Assembly: GCA_963665935.1 (NCBI GenBank)
Contig: OY762510.1
Location: forward strand, 1,550,001-1,614,000
From: Syntrophus sp963665935
Lineage (GTDB): Bacteria > Desulfobacterota > Syntrophia > Syntrophales > Syntrophaceae
Direction of reading: 5' to 3'
DNA: 64,000 bases
Shown here piece after piece: positions 1-8,521 of the stretch. Made by a program: the position numbers and the translations under genes. The notes beneath the pieces were generated by a model. The model was given only the letters and a program-made list of their open reading frames with translations, had not been told where the DNA came from and did not search any database. Positions within the stretch are counted from its first letter, which is position 1. The number at the start of each line of letters is the position of its first letter.

Positions 1-984
1 CATCGGGACGGCAGCGATGCCGGCAGACCCGATCAGGGGATTGATCTTCCCCTTGCTCATCCAGCACATCATCCGCCCCCACAGCAGGCCGCTCGCCGTA
101 CCTGTTGCGAAGGCGATCAAGCCCAGCACGACGATTTCCAGTGTTTTGATATTGACAAAGTTTTCTGCGCTCATTGTTGTGCCGATTGCCGTTGCGATAA
201 AAACAGTCACAATGTCCAGAAACTGTCCGCCAAGGGTATCGGCGACTCTCTGCATGATGCCCGATTCCCTCACCATGTTTCCCAGCATCAGACAGGAAAT
301 CAACGGTGCGATCGGGGGAAGGAGCACCAGAACCACAATGATGATCATCACGGGAAAGATGACCTTCTCCGCTTTCGTAACAGGCCTCAATGCCGTCATG
401 GCGATTTTTCTTTCCTTTTCCGGGACAAGCAATTTCATGATCGGCGGCTGAATCAAGGGCAGCAGCGCCATGTAAGAATAAGCCGCAACGGCGACCTGCC
501 CCAGCAGATGAGGGGCCAGCTTGGAAGCCACATAGATGGCCATCGGACCGTCTGCACCTCCGATAATGCCGATGGTAGCCGATTCGGCAATATTAAAGCC
601 GATGAGCTTTGCGCCGATCAAGGCGATGAAAATTCCAAGATGGGCCGCAGCGCCCAATACGATCGTACTGGGGTTGGCAATCAGTGGTCCAAAATCGGTC
701 ATGGCGCCGACCCCTAAGAAGATCAGCGGGGGATAAATGACATCCGTTATGCCTTTGTAGTTGAAGTACAAAAGACCTCCCGGATCCATCAACCCGGTAC
801 CCGGCACGTTGACGAGAATGCAGCCGATGCCCAGAGGCGCCAGCAGAAACGGCTCGTATTTTTTTCTCAGTCCCAGATAAATAAACATGATCCCGATGCA
901 GATCATCACAATGTGAGCGATGGTAAAATTGGCCAAACCTGTGGCATTTCCCATTGCCATTAACATATCTATCAATATCTTCAT
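1..984 (-). CDS. Sodium-translocating decarboxylase beta subunit (OadB/GcdB family), 3' end cut by window
   Basis: Translating the minus strand from the ATG at 984 gives 328 codons open to the window edge. The product is very hydrophobic, and the segments GGADGPMAIY and GSAGIAAVP match the conserved membrane core of the beta subunit of biotin-dependent Na+-pumping decarboxylases (oxaloacetate, glutaconyl-CoA and methylmalonyl-CoA types). That subunit couples decarboxylation of carboxybiotin to Na+ export across the inner membrane. The family is usually about 370-430 residues, so the C-terminal tail lies outside the window. A strong ribosome site (GAGGAGGAG) lies just before the ATG. A small membrane-protein gene lies 136 bases upstream on the same strand. 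The substrate cannot be assigned from this subunit; glutaconyl-CoA decarboxylase would suit a Syntrophus-like organism. Confidence 0.9.
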   Translation of the reverse strand, partial: MKILIDMLMAMGNATGLANFTIAHIVMICIGIMFIYLGLRKKYEPFLLAPLGIGCILVNVPGTGLMDPGGLLYFNYKGITDVIYPPLIFLGVGAMTDFGPLIANPSTIVLGAAAHLGIFIALIGAKLIGFNIAESATIGIIGGADGPMAIYVASKLAPHLLGQVAVAAYSYMALLPLIQPPIMKLLVPEKERKIAMTALRPVTKAEKVIFPVMIIIVVLVLLPPIAPLISCLMLGNMVRESGIMQRVADTLGGQFLDIVTVFIATAIGTTMSAENFVNIKTLEIVVLGLIAFATGTASGLLWGRMMCWMSKGKINPLIGSAGIAAVPM

Positions 985-1120
985 CTTCTCCTCCTCAATA
1001 GTGCGACTCATTGAGTCCAGGCCGCCCTGCGATCGGAAACGTATTTTCGGCTAGCGCTGTTGCGTTCATCGGGCGGCTCCTTAATGCCGAATCTGTCTTT
1101 GTATAGACAAGTCGGCAAGT

Positions 1121-1435
1121 TTACTTTCTCGGCAAGGGAATTAAAGTGATCAAGAGCCATAGTGTTGCCGTGATTCGTTCAACGATTTTAATTCCCGTAG
1201 CCCCGATTAAAACGATTGCCAGGAGTTTCGAAATCGCATCCATCCCCGATTCCGCCTTCCCCCCGATTGTAAAGATCCCTGGGATGGACAGGCCCGCGGT
1301 AGAAATTTTCAGTGGTTCATTGGCTGGCAATGAGCTTCCCGCAATCGATGTGGGTATGGAACTTACCTCCAGCAGGAACAGAAAAAGGAAAGCGAGAGAC
1401 ACAACCCACGAAATTCTTTTGAAACGGTTTCTCAT
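1121..1435 (-). CDS. Small predicted membrane protein upstream of the decarboxylase subunit
   Basis: A 104-residue ORF with a good ribosome site (GGGGAGGAG before the ATG). It has a positively charged N-terminus followed by a hydrophobic signal-like or membrane segment (about residues 8-32), a polar middle, and a second hydrophobic stretch near residues 70-98 ending in PLPRK. I do not recognise a family. Its place directly upstream of and co-directional with the OadB-like gene suggests a shared transcript and perhaps an accessory role. It lacks the usual look of a gamma subunit (single N-terminal helix followed by a long acidic/proline-rich tail), so I do not call it OadG. Confidence 0.5.
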   Translation of the reverse strand: MRNRFKRISWVVSLAFLFLFLLEVSSIPTSIAGSSLPANEPLKISTAGLSIPGIFTIGGKAESGMDAISKLLAIVLIGATGIKIVERITATLWLLITLIPLPRK

Positions 1436-1591
1436 GATACGCTCCTCCCCAGGCTTCTACTTTTTAAGGGATATAAAACAAACTACGTACCATCAGAAAT
1501 AAGGAGAGGCGAATATTTATAACTAGTTGATTATAAGAGTTATTTGTTGGAAGAAGGGATTGGGGCTGACAGGGCAGTGGCGAATTTCCCT

Positions 1592-1603
1592 ACCATATAT
1601 GGT
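1592..1603. promoter_or_regulatory. 12-bp palindrome, possible operator
   Basis: ACCATATATGGT is a perfect palindrome in the 240-base gap between the end of the sigma-54 activator gene and the start of the small membrane protein, i.e. in the putative promoter region of the decarboxylase genes. It could be a dimeric regulator site. No consensus sigma-54 or sigma-70 promoter was found beside it. Confidence 0.25.
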
Positions 1604-1675
1604 GGTTTCCGAATTATTTGTCGGGGAGGTGATGGTGGTTTTTTAAGAGGTGGAGGTTACGGTTGAGGAAAGGTT

Positions 1676-3274
1676 CTAAGGGCTTCCCGGTCTCTTGATC
1701 CCGAGCTTCTTCATCCGCGCCCTCAGGGTATTCGGGTGCAGATCAAGGATCTGAGCAGCCCCCCGGGGTCCTTCGATTCTCCAGCCGGTTTGCTGGAGCA
1801 CCTTCAGGATGTGGTCCCGCTCAGCCTCTGCCAGGGCCTTTGTTTCCCGTGATTTACGGAAGGGAGTTTCCTGCTCCCGGTTAGAATCGACAGGCCGTTC
1901 ATCAATCTTTTCCGCAAGCTGAAGTTCCGAGCCTTCGCTCACGATGACGGCCCGCTCGATCACATTGATCAGCTCGCGCACATTTCCCGGCCAGGAGTAA
2001 CTTTTCAAGGATTCCATGATCTTTGTGGGAATCCTCTTAAGATTCTTGCCATGACTCTTACTGAATTTTGCCACGTAAGCTTTCACGAGGAGCGGAATGT
2101 CCCCATGCCTCTCCCGGAGAGGAGGAATGAGGATGGGAAAGATATTGAGCCGGAAATAAAGATCCTGTCGAAACCGGCCTTTCTTTATCTCTTCCTGGAG
2201 GTTTCGGTTTGTGGACGCGATGATCCGGACATCAACCTTTATGGGATGAGGGCTGCCGAGACGCTCGAACTCTCCTTCCTCGATAACCTTCAGGAGCTTG
2301 GCCTGCAGTTCCAGGGGGATCTCACCAATCTCGTCCAGGAAGATGGTGCCCTTATCGGCAAGCTCGAAACGGCCGATCTGCCGCGCTGTGGAGCTGGTGA
2401 AGGCGCCCCTTTCCCGGCCGAAGAGCTCGCTCTCGATGAGATTGGCGGGGAGACTGGCACAGTTTACATTCACAAAGGACCTGTCTCTGCGGTCACTTTG
2501 CCGATGGAGAAACCGGGCGAAGATCCCCTTGCCGGTTCCTGTCTCGCCGGTGAGGAGCACGGTCGTCTTCTGACGGGCAACCTGCTGGGCTTTGCGTATC
2601 GCGGATTTAAGTGCATCGCTCGTGCCGATGATTTCGCCGGAGCCTTCCCTTAACTCTATCTCATCGCGGAGGTAGATATTCTCAGCCTCGAGCTGGTCTT
2701 TAAGTCTCTTTATCTCATCAAAGGCTTTCGCCAGGGTTTCTGCGGTCTGTTTGACTTCAGCCAGAGCCGCCTCCAGCTTGATGTTCGTTGCCTGTAAATC
2801 GGCCTCCAACCGGCGCTGTTCCGTGATATCCCGTGCCAGGGATTGAATGGAAAGGAGTTTTCCTTTCGAATTTAGCAACACCGAGTTGTACCACTCACAG
2901 ATGATGACCGAGCCGTCCTTGCGATAATTGCGGTTTATGTGGATGTTGCTGGTTCGGTGTGATGCGAGCATCTCTGCACTCAACTCAGCCACATGGTGCA
3001 TATCGTCTTCGTGAACCCATTGTAACTGGTCGATCCGTTTGCCCATCACCTCTTCGGCCTTCCATCCGAAAATCTTTTCCGCCTGACTCGACCAATAGGT
3101 AACCTGGAAGCAATTGTTAAATTCAACAACTGCCAGCGGGGCGTTTTCGATGTGGAAATTAAGACGCTGCAGCGTTTCACCCAGCTTGCTTTCCGTCTGC
3201 GCGTATTTCAGCGATTCTTTTTCGAGAATTCCGATTCTTTGTTCCAGTTCTTGATAGGTTGGCTTTTCCGGCAA
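1676..3274 (-). CDS. PAS domain sigma-54-dependent activator with GAFTSS in place of GAFTGA
   Basis: A 532-residue bacterial enhancer-binding protein. The N-terminus is a short coiled coil (about 5-30), then one PAS domain (about 35-155, ending DITEQRRLEADL) and a second coiled coil. The AAA+ domain (about 215-445) has Walker A GETGTGKG, Walker B TIFLDEIGE and the arginine-finger region. The C-terminal Fis-type helix-turn-helix carries RGAAQILDLHPNTL. The loop that normally contacts sigma-54, GAFTGA, reads GAFTSS; the codons AGC TCC are unambiguous. PAS in place of a receiver suggests direct sensing of a ligand or redox state rather than phosphorylation. It lies downstream of nothing obvious on its strand, and the decarboxylase genes follow it after a 240-base gap, so they are possible targets. 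Confidence 0.92.
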   Translation of the reverse strand: MPEKPTYQELEQRIGILEKESLKYAQTESKLGETLQRLNFHIENAPLAVVEFNNCFQVTYWSSQAEKIFGWKAEEVMGKRIDQLQWVHEDDMHHVAELSAEMLASHRTSNIHINRNYRKDGSVIICEWYNSVLLNSKGKLLSIQSLARDITEQRRLEADLQATNIKLEAALAEVKQTAETLAKAFDEIKRLKDQLEAENIYLRDEIELREGSGEIIGTSDALKSAIRKAQQVARQKTTVLLTGETGTGKGIFARFLHRQSDRRDRSFVNVNCASLPANLIESELFGRERGAFTSSTARQIGRFELADKGTIFLDEIGEIPLELQAKLLKVIEEGEFERLGSPHPIKVDVRIIASTNRNLQEEIKKGRFRQDLYFRLNIFPILIPPLRERHGDIPLLVKAYVAKFSKSHGKNLKRIPTKIMESLKSYSWPGNVRELINVIERAVIVSEGSELQLAEKIDERPVDSNREQETPFRKSRETKALAEAERDHILKVLQQTGWRIEGPRGAAQILDLHPNTLRARMKKLGIKRPGSP

Positions 3275-3596
3275 GAGGAAATGACCCTCCGGTTATTTGA
3301 AGTAGGATTTAAAACCCGGCATGATTAACCGAGAAATGATCTTCTTTACGATTAATAAACTACCGGGGGTATTCCGTCAAGACGGTAATAAATCAAGGAA
3401 GAAACAGGAATTTCCCTCCATCCGACGGCTAATCGCTTTGGCAAATGATCTGAGTTGGTATATAATTAAAAAATATTAAATTAATTATTTGATAGAATAG
3501 GAAATAACCGGTAATTCTTTAATAAAATTATCGTTTATCCTGTAATGATTGTTTTTCTTCTTGCCTGTGCCCTTATCCTGACAGAGGAGCATCTCG
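3275..3596. other. AT-rich divergent intergenic region
   Basis: This region separates the sigma-54 activator (minus) from the PocR hybrid kinase (plus) and must hold both promoters. It is AT-rich around 3465-3530. I found no convincing -35/-10 pair, sigma-54 site or RNA structure. A ribosome site (GAGGAGC) precedes the kinase ATG at 3597. Confidence 0.4.
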
Positions 3597-6500
3597 ATGC
3601 GCGATCCATCCCAAACAAACGAAGAACTGCTTGAAGAGATTCATCGCTTGAAGTTGAGGATCAACGAACTGGAGCGACTGGAATCCGGGAACAGATTGAG
3701 GGAGGAAGCGCAATGGGATCGCAGGGGGCACATCAAGTCGAAGCCTGAATCCTCCATCCGTGCCTCCGATGTGGATTTAGCCGATCAGGAATTAAGCGAC
3801 ATTATCGATATCCCTTCTGTTCAGGCTCTGATGGAGGATTTTTATAAACTCACCCAGCTGTCACTGGCCATCCTTGACCTCAAGGGAACGGTCCTGGTTG
3901 CCATCGGCTGGCAGGACATCTGCACCAGATACCACCGCTTCCATCCGCAGGCATCGGCTTACTGCACCGAAAGTGACCTCTATCTGGCCGGAAACGTGCG
4001 GCAGGGCGAATATCTAGCTTACAAGTGCAAACATCACCTATGGGATGTGGTGACCCCTCTTTATATCGGTGGAAAGCATGTCGGCAATATCTATATAGGC
4101 CAGTTTTTCTATGATGATGAAGTGATCGATATGGAAACCTTTGCGAATCAGGCGAACCAATACGGTTTTGATAAGCAATCCTATCTGGCTGCACTGAACC
4201 GCGTACCGCGATTCAGCCGGGATCAGGTCAAAAACTACATGGATTTCCTGGCGAAGCTGTCGATCATGATTTCGGAGTTGAGCTACGGAAATCTGAAACT
4301 GGCACGGTCCATGTCGCGGATCTCCGGGTCACTGGAAGAGAGTGAAGAACGTTTTCGGTCATTGGTTGAAACGACGAGCGATTGGATCTGGGAAATAGAT
4401 GCACAGGGAATTTACACCTATGCCAGTCCGAAGGTCAAAGATATTCTGGGCTATGAACCAGCGGAAATCGTGGGCAGGGACCTGTTGGATCTGATGCCGC
4501 CCGATGAGGCAGAACGTGTGGCCAAGATAAATCTTGAATATTTTGAGAAGTTAAAACCGTTGATAAGGGTTGAAAATCTGCATTTTCATAAAGATGGCCG
4601 GATTGTCGTTCTCGAAACGAGTGGCGTACCCATCGTTGATGAGAGTGGACATCTGACAGGGTACCGGGGCATTGACCGGGATGTCACCGAACGCAAAAAG
4701 GCTGAAGATTCTCTCCGGGCGGTTTTCAAGGCGGCTCCTGTGGGCCTTGCCATCACAAAGGACCGTGTTTTACAGAATGTAAACGAAGCCTGGTGCGATA
4801 TTTACGGATATTCCGAGTCGGAGATCATCGGGCACACAACGCGGAAATTATATGAAAATGAAGGGGAGTATGAACGGGTGGGACGGGCATTGTATCCTCA
4901 ACTGCCGGAAAGGGGGATTGCTTCCGTCCAAACGAAACACCTGCGGAGAGATGGCACTTTTCGCGATATCGTCGTGACAACGGCCCCTCTTCGATCAGAA
5001 GGGCCTTCCCTGGAAGCCGTGGTCGTTGTTGAGGATATAACCGACCGCAAGAAAAGGGAAGAGGCCCTGAGGGAATCGGAAAAGGCCCTCCAGACGATTT
5101 TCGACAACACGCATGATGCGATTTTCATCTTTGATCTTGAAGGCCGGGTTCTGGATTGCAATCAGAAGATGCTGGATCTTCATGGCATCAGCAGAGAACA
5201 GGCGCTTCGGTCATTCATTCTCGATGATTTTTCGACACCGGATGATCCGGTGGATCAGCAGAGGGGGATATGGGACCGGGTGATGAAGGGGGAGGTCTTC
5301 CAGTTCGAATGGAAGGCTAGGCGACCCAACGATGGCTCCACCTTCGATGCGGAGGTTGCCCTCAAGCGGATCGTCCTCGGCAATCGTCCCCTGATCCTGG
5401 CCAATGTCCGGGATATCACCCAACGTAAAGCCGCCGAGGCGGCGCTGCGGGAAAGTGAAGAGAAGTTCCGCGCCCTGGTGGAGAACTGTGGCGATGCTGT
5501 CGCCCGATTTGATCGGGATCACCGTTTCCTCTATGGCAACCGGCTCGTGATCGAACAGACAGGGTTGCCCTTCCCGCCGTGCGATCTGGTCGGCAAGAGT
5601 TTTGAAGAAATAGGACTCCCGGAGCATCTATGCGATTCCTTGAATGAACTCTTGGAGCGAAGCTTTCTCTCGGGGGAAGTCCTCTATCATTTAGTCCAGC
5701 TTCCTAACGGGCAATGGATTGATGTGGTGCAGATTCCGGAAAAGGACGCTTCCGGACAGGTCATGGCTGTTATCTCTTCGGGGCGAGACATTACCGAACA
5801 TAAGAAGAGCGAAGCCATGCTGAGCATCCTGTTCCAGGCTGCCCCCCTTGCCATCTGCGTCGTCGACGCAAACAGAATCCTGACAAAAGTCAATGATTAT
5901 TGTTCCTCTACATTCGGATATTCTCCGGAAGAAATGGTTGGCCGCGATCCCCATTTCCTCTATTTCAACGAGGAAGACTACCGGGCCGCCGGAGAAGTGA
6001 TCTATTCAGCGAACTTCCTGGCAAAGGAGCTCCGAATGAGGCGGAAGGACGGAAAGGCAATTTCAGTCCTGATCAACCGATCATATCTCAACGGCAAGGA
6101 CGTCTCTGAAGGGTCCATTGTGGTCGTACAGGATATCTCCGACCGCAAAGCCCTGGAGGAGCAGCTCCGCCAGGCCCAGAAGATGGAAGCCATCGGCCAG
6201 CTGGCCGGAGGGGTGGCCCACGACTTCAACAATATCCTGCAGGCCATCCTTGGCTATACCAATATCATTCTTATCTCCCTCGGACCGGAGGACAGGCATT
6301 ACGGTAAATTGAAGGAGGTCGAAAAGGCCGGAGAAAAGGCAGCCTCCCTGACCCGCCAGCTGCTTGCCTTCAGCAGGCGGCAGGTGCTTCAACTCAGCCC
6401 CCTGGACTTGAATCAGGTCATCGATGATCTGATGAAGATGCTCCGTCGTCTGATCGGTGAAAATATCGAACTGAGCATCCGTCCCGATTCAGCGCTCGGG

Positions 6501-7301
6501 AAGGTCAACGCCGACCGGAGCCAGATGGATCAGGTGATCATCAATCTCTGCGTCAATGCCCGGGATGCCATGCCCGACGGAGGGAAGCTGTCCATTGAAA
6601 CGCAAAACATCCGGCTCGATGACGACGATTGCACGAAGTATGATTTGGAAAAATCGGGCAGATACGTCCGACTGAGCGTGACGGATTCAGGCTGCGGAAT
6701 GGACCCGGAGACGAAAAGCAAGATCTTCGAACCCTTTTTCACCACAAAGGAAAAGTGGCGCGGAACGGGCCTCGGGCTAGCCACCGTCTACGGCATCGTC
6801 CGGCAGCACGATGGGATGATCCGGGTATACAGCGAACCCGGAAAAGGGTCCCGATTCGATGTCTACCTCCCGGTGATCGAAAGCACCGAAGAAGAACCCC
6901 TTATGGAGGGGCAGACTCCCCCCCCGGGGGGTCATGAGACCGTTCTCATGGCGGAAGACGATGCCCCGCTCCGTTTTCTCACCGAGGAGATTCTCAAACT
7001 GGCCGGTTACCGCGTTCTTGCCGCCGTCGATGGCGAAGACGCCCTGCGCATCTACCGGGAGCATGGACAGGAGGTTGATCTGCTGCTCCTGGATGTCATC
7101 ATGCCCAAGAAGGGCGGGCGCGGCGTCTACGAGGAGATCCGCGCCGTCCATCCCGGCATCCCCTGTCTTTTCATGAGCGGCTACAGCGAAGATGCTGTCC
7201 ACACCAACTTCATCCTCGATCATGGACTAAAGCTGATCCAGAAGCCGTTCAAAACTCTAGATCTGCTGAAAATGCTGCGCCAGGAGCTGGACCATTCCTA
7301 G
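3597..7301 (+). CDS. PocR-PAS(x5) hybrid histidine kinase with C-terminal receiver
   Basis: A 1234-residue soluble hybrid kinase with no membrane segment. Residues about 65-240 form a PocR-type ligand-binding domain with conserved Cys and His (CTESDLY, YKCKHHLWD). Five PAS domains follow (about 250-370, 370-490, 495-615, 620-740, 745-860), several ending in the PAC-type DI(T/S)(E/D)RK. The HisKA domain carries AHDFNN as phosphoacceptor, the HATPase domain has GTGLGLATVYGIV, and the receiver has LLLLDVIMP with the acceptor Asp. PocR domains bind small molecules such as 1,2-propanediol-like compounds in known cases; the ligand here is unknown. The last three PAS domains and the kinase core are close paralogues of the three kinases at 48-56 kb. 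It ends just before a terminator at 7313-7369. The output partner is not visible. Confidence 0.93.
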   Translation: MRDPSQTNEELLEEIHRLKLRINELERLESGNRLREEAQWDRRGHIKSKPESSIRASDVDLADQELSDIIDIPSVQALMEDFYKLTQLSLAILDLKGTVLVAIGWQDICTRYHRFHPQASAYCTESDLYLAGNVRQGEYLAYKCKHHLWDVVTPLYIGGKHVGNIYIGQFFYDDEVIDMETFANQANQYGFDKQSYLAALNRVPRFSRDQVKNYMDFLAKLSIMISELSYGNLKLARSMSRISGSLEESEERFRSLVETTSDWIWEIDAQGIYTYASPKVKDILGYEPAEIVGRDLLDLMPPDEAERVAKINLEYFEKLKPLIRVENLHFHKDGRIVVLETSGVPIVDESGHLTGYRGIDRDVTERKKAEDSLRAVFKAAPVGLAITKDRVLQNVNEAWCDIYGYSESEIIGHTTRKLYENEGEYERVGRALYPQLPERGIASVQTKHLRRDGTFRDIVVTTAPLRSEGPSLEAVVVVEDITDRKKREEALRESEKALQTIFDNTHDAIFIFDLEGRVLDCNQKMLDLHGISREQALRSFILDDFSTPDDPVDQQRGIWDRVMKGEVFQFEWKARRPNDGSTFDAEVALKRIVLGNRPLILANVRDITQRKAAEAALRESEEKFRALVENCGDAVARFDRDHRFLYGNRLVIEQTGLPFPPCDLVGKSFEEIGLPEHLCDSLNELLERSFLSGEVLYHLVQLPNGQWIDVVQIPEKDASGQVMAVISSGRDITEHKKSEAMLSILFQAAPLAICVVDANRILTKVNDYCSSTFGYSPEEMVGRDPHFLYFNEEDYRAAGEVIYSANFLAKELRMRRKDGKAISVLINRSYLNGKDVSEGSIVVVQDISDRKALEEQLRQAQKMEAIGQLAGGVAHDFNNILQAILGYTNIILISLGPEDRHYGKLKEVEKAGEKAASLTRQLLAFSRRQVLQLSPLDLNQVIDDLMKMLRRLIGENIELSIRPDSALGKVNADRSQMDQVIINLCVNARDAMPDGGKLSIETQNIRLDDDDCTKYDLEKSGRYVRLSVTDSGCGMDPETKSKIFEPFFTTKEKWRGTGLGLATVYGIVRQHDGMIRVYSEPGKGSRFDVYLPVIESTEEEPLMEGQTPPPGGHETVLMAEDDAPLRFLTEEILKLAGYRVLAAVDGEDALRIYREHGQEVDLLLLDVIMPKKGGRGVYEEIRAVHPGIPCLFMSGYSEDAVHTNFILDHGLKLIQKPFKTLDLLKMLRQELDHS

Positions 7302-7312
7302 CGGAAAAACGT

Positions 7313-7369
7313 TTGGGGAGACCTGCCGATTTCAAGGTCATAGAGACAAAACGGCAGGTCTCTCCCCAA
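7313..7369. terminator. Bidirectional hairpin terminator
   Basis: The arm TTGGGGAGACCTGCCG (7313-7328) pairs with 7352-7369 with a 2-base bulge, around a 23-base loop. It lies between the convergent kinase gene (ends 7301) and the MBL hydrolase gene (ends 7412). The T-run is weak on both sides. Confidence 0.65.
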
Positions 7370-7411
7370 TTTACAATGAAAGTCTTTGAGCCCTGTGCCG
7401 TGTTTTTCGGC

Positions 7412-8335
7412 TTAAAGCTCGAAGGAGATGTTAGGATCAGCCTTCTGTGACCTGTTGATCATGAGTTTGCTCAGATCATACATGATCTTGAAAGGCTGGA
7501 TATCGGTAATGCTGTCGACAAACCGCGCCTTGTCCAGGGCGATCTTCTCCACGGTGTCTCCATTGGCAAGTCTTTCAATAATTTCCCGGTGATATTTTTC
7601 CGTGGCGCTCAGCGCATACTGAAGATACTCTCTGACCTTTCCGTATACGATGCAGTTATGGCTCAGGACGGCCCGATTGGCCGGCAGGGTCGCGAGTTTG
7701 CGGATGCTGTTTACGTACTCCTCCAGGGATACGAAGTAATTTGGCCAGAAGGCGTCTTTTTCCGGGACATAGAATCCGGTACAGTCTCCCACAACCAGGG
7801 TCCCCTCTGACTTTTCAAAAAGGCAGATGTGACAGGGAGAATGCCCCGGTGTCTCATAGACATCCCAGATGATCCCTTTGCCCAGGTCGATGGAGTCCCC
7901 TTCCTTTACGCTGGAATCAAGTTCAAAGTGGTAATCGTTCAGGGCAGGCGGCAGGTCGTTGATCTCATCCTTGGCCTTCATGAGCTGGGCGATTGCCGTA
8001 TCCGCCAGGAGGTAGTCGAAGAACAGTTCCTTCTTTTTAAAAATCTTGTCCGCGACTTTGCTGCCGATCAGTTTGATATGCGGCCAGATGCGTTTGAAAT
8101 GTGGGATGCCGCCGATGTGATCGGCATGTGAATGGGTCAGGATGATATATTTGATCTTTTCCGGACTGATCCCCAGGGTCCGTATCTGTTCAACGATGAT
8201 CGGGAAGGTGGGGCCCGTTCCTCCTTCGATTAACATCCCGATCTCCCCCATCGACAGGAAGGCAGGAAAAGCCGGGGTTCCCAACTGATAAAAATTTGCG
8301 GTTAAAGAAATAGGTGGATGCTTGATCGGACTCAT
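7412..8335 (-). CDS. MBL-fold metallo-hydrolase
   Basis: A 307-residue metallo-beta-lactamase-fold protein. The metal-binding motif HSHADH covers His68, His70, Asp72 and His73. Downstream ligands are likely in ETPGHSPCHICLF and VVGDCTG. There is no signal peptide, so the protein is cytoplasmic. The family includes thiolesterases, glyoxalase II-like enzymes and lactonases; the substrate cannot be told from sequence. A ribosome site (AGGAGGGGA) precedes the ATG. It stands alone, convergent with the PocR kinase gene, and FeoB lies upstream in the same direction after a 186-base gap. Confidence 0.85.
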   Translation of the reverse strand: MSPIKHPPISLTANFYQLGTPAFPAFLSMGEIGMLIEGGTGPTFPIIVEQIRTLGISPEKIKYIILTHSHADHIGGIPHFKRIWPHIKLIGSKVADKIFKKKELFFDYLLADTAIAQLMKAKDEINDLPPALNDYHFELDSSVKEGDSIDLGKGIIWDVYETPGHSPCHICLFEKSEGTLVVGDCTGFYVPEKDAFWPNYFVSLEEYVNSIRKLATLPANRAVLSHNCIVYGKVREYLQYALSATEKYHREIIERLANGDTVEKIALDKARFVDSITDIQPFKIMYDLSKLMINRSQKADPNISFEL

Positions 8336-8521
8336 TCTATATTCCCCTCCTTTTAATATCCGGATTATGGAATTCCTGAATCTGTTTCAGGTCTCTGCTC
8401 CATAAGACCGGTAAATTTATTTTGGATCTTGTCGGTTTGATGAAAGGATAAAAACCAACCTGATCTTGGCTTTCTAAACATAGATTTGCGGAAAAAACAA
8501 TTTACAATTCGGCGCCTCGAA

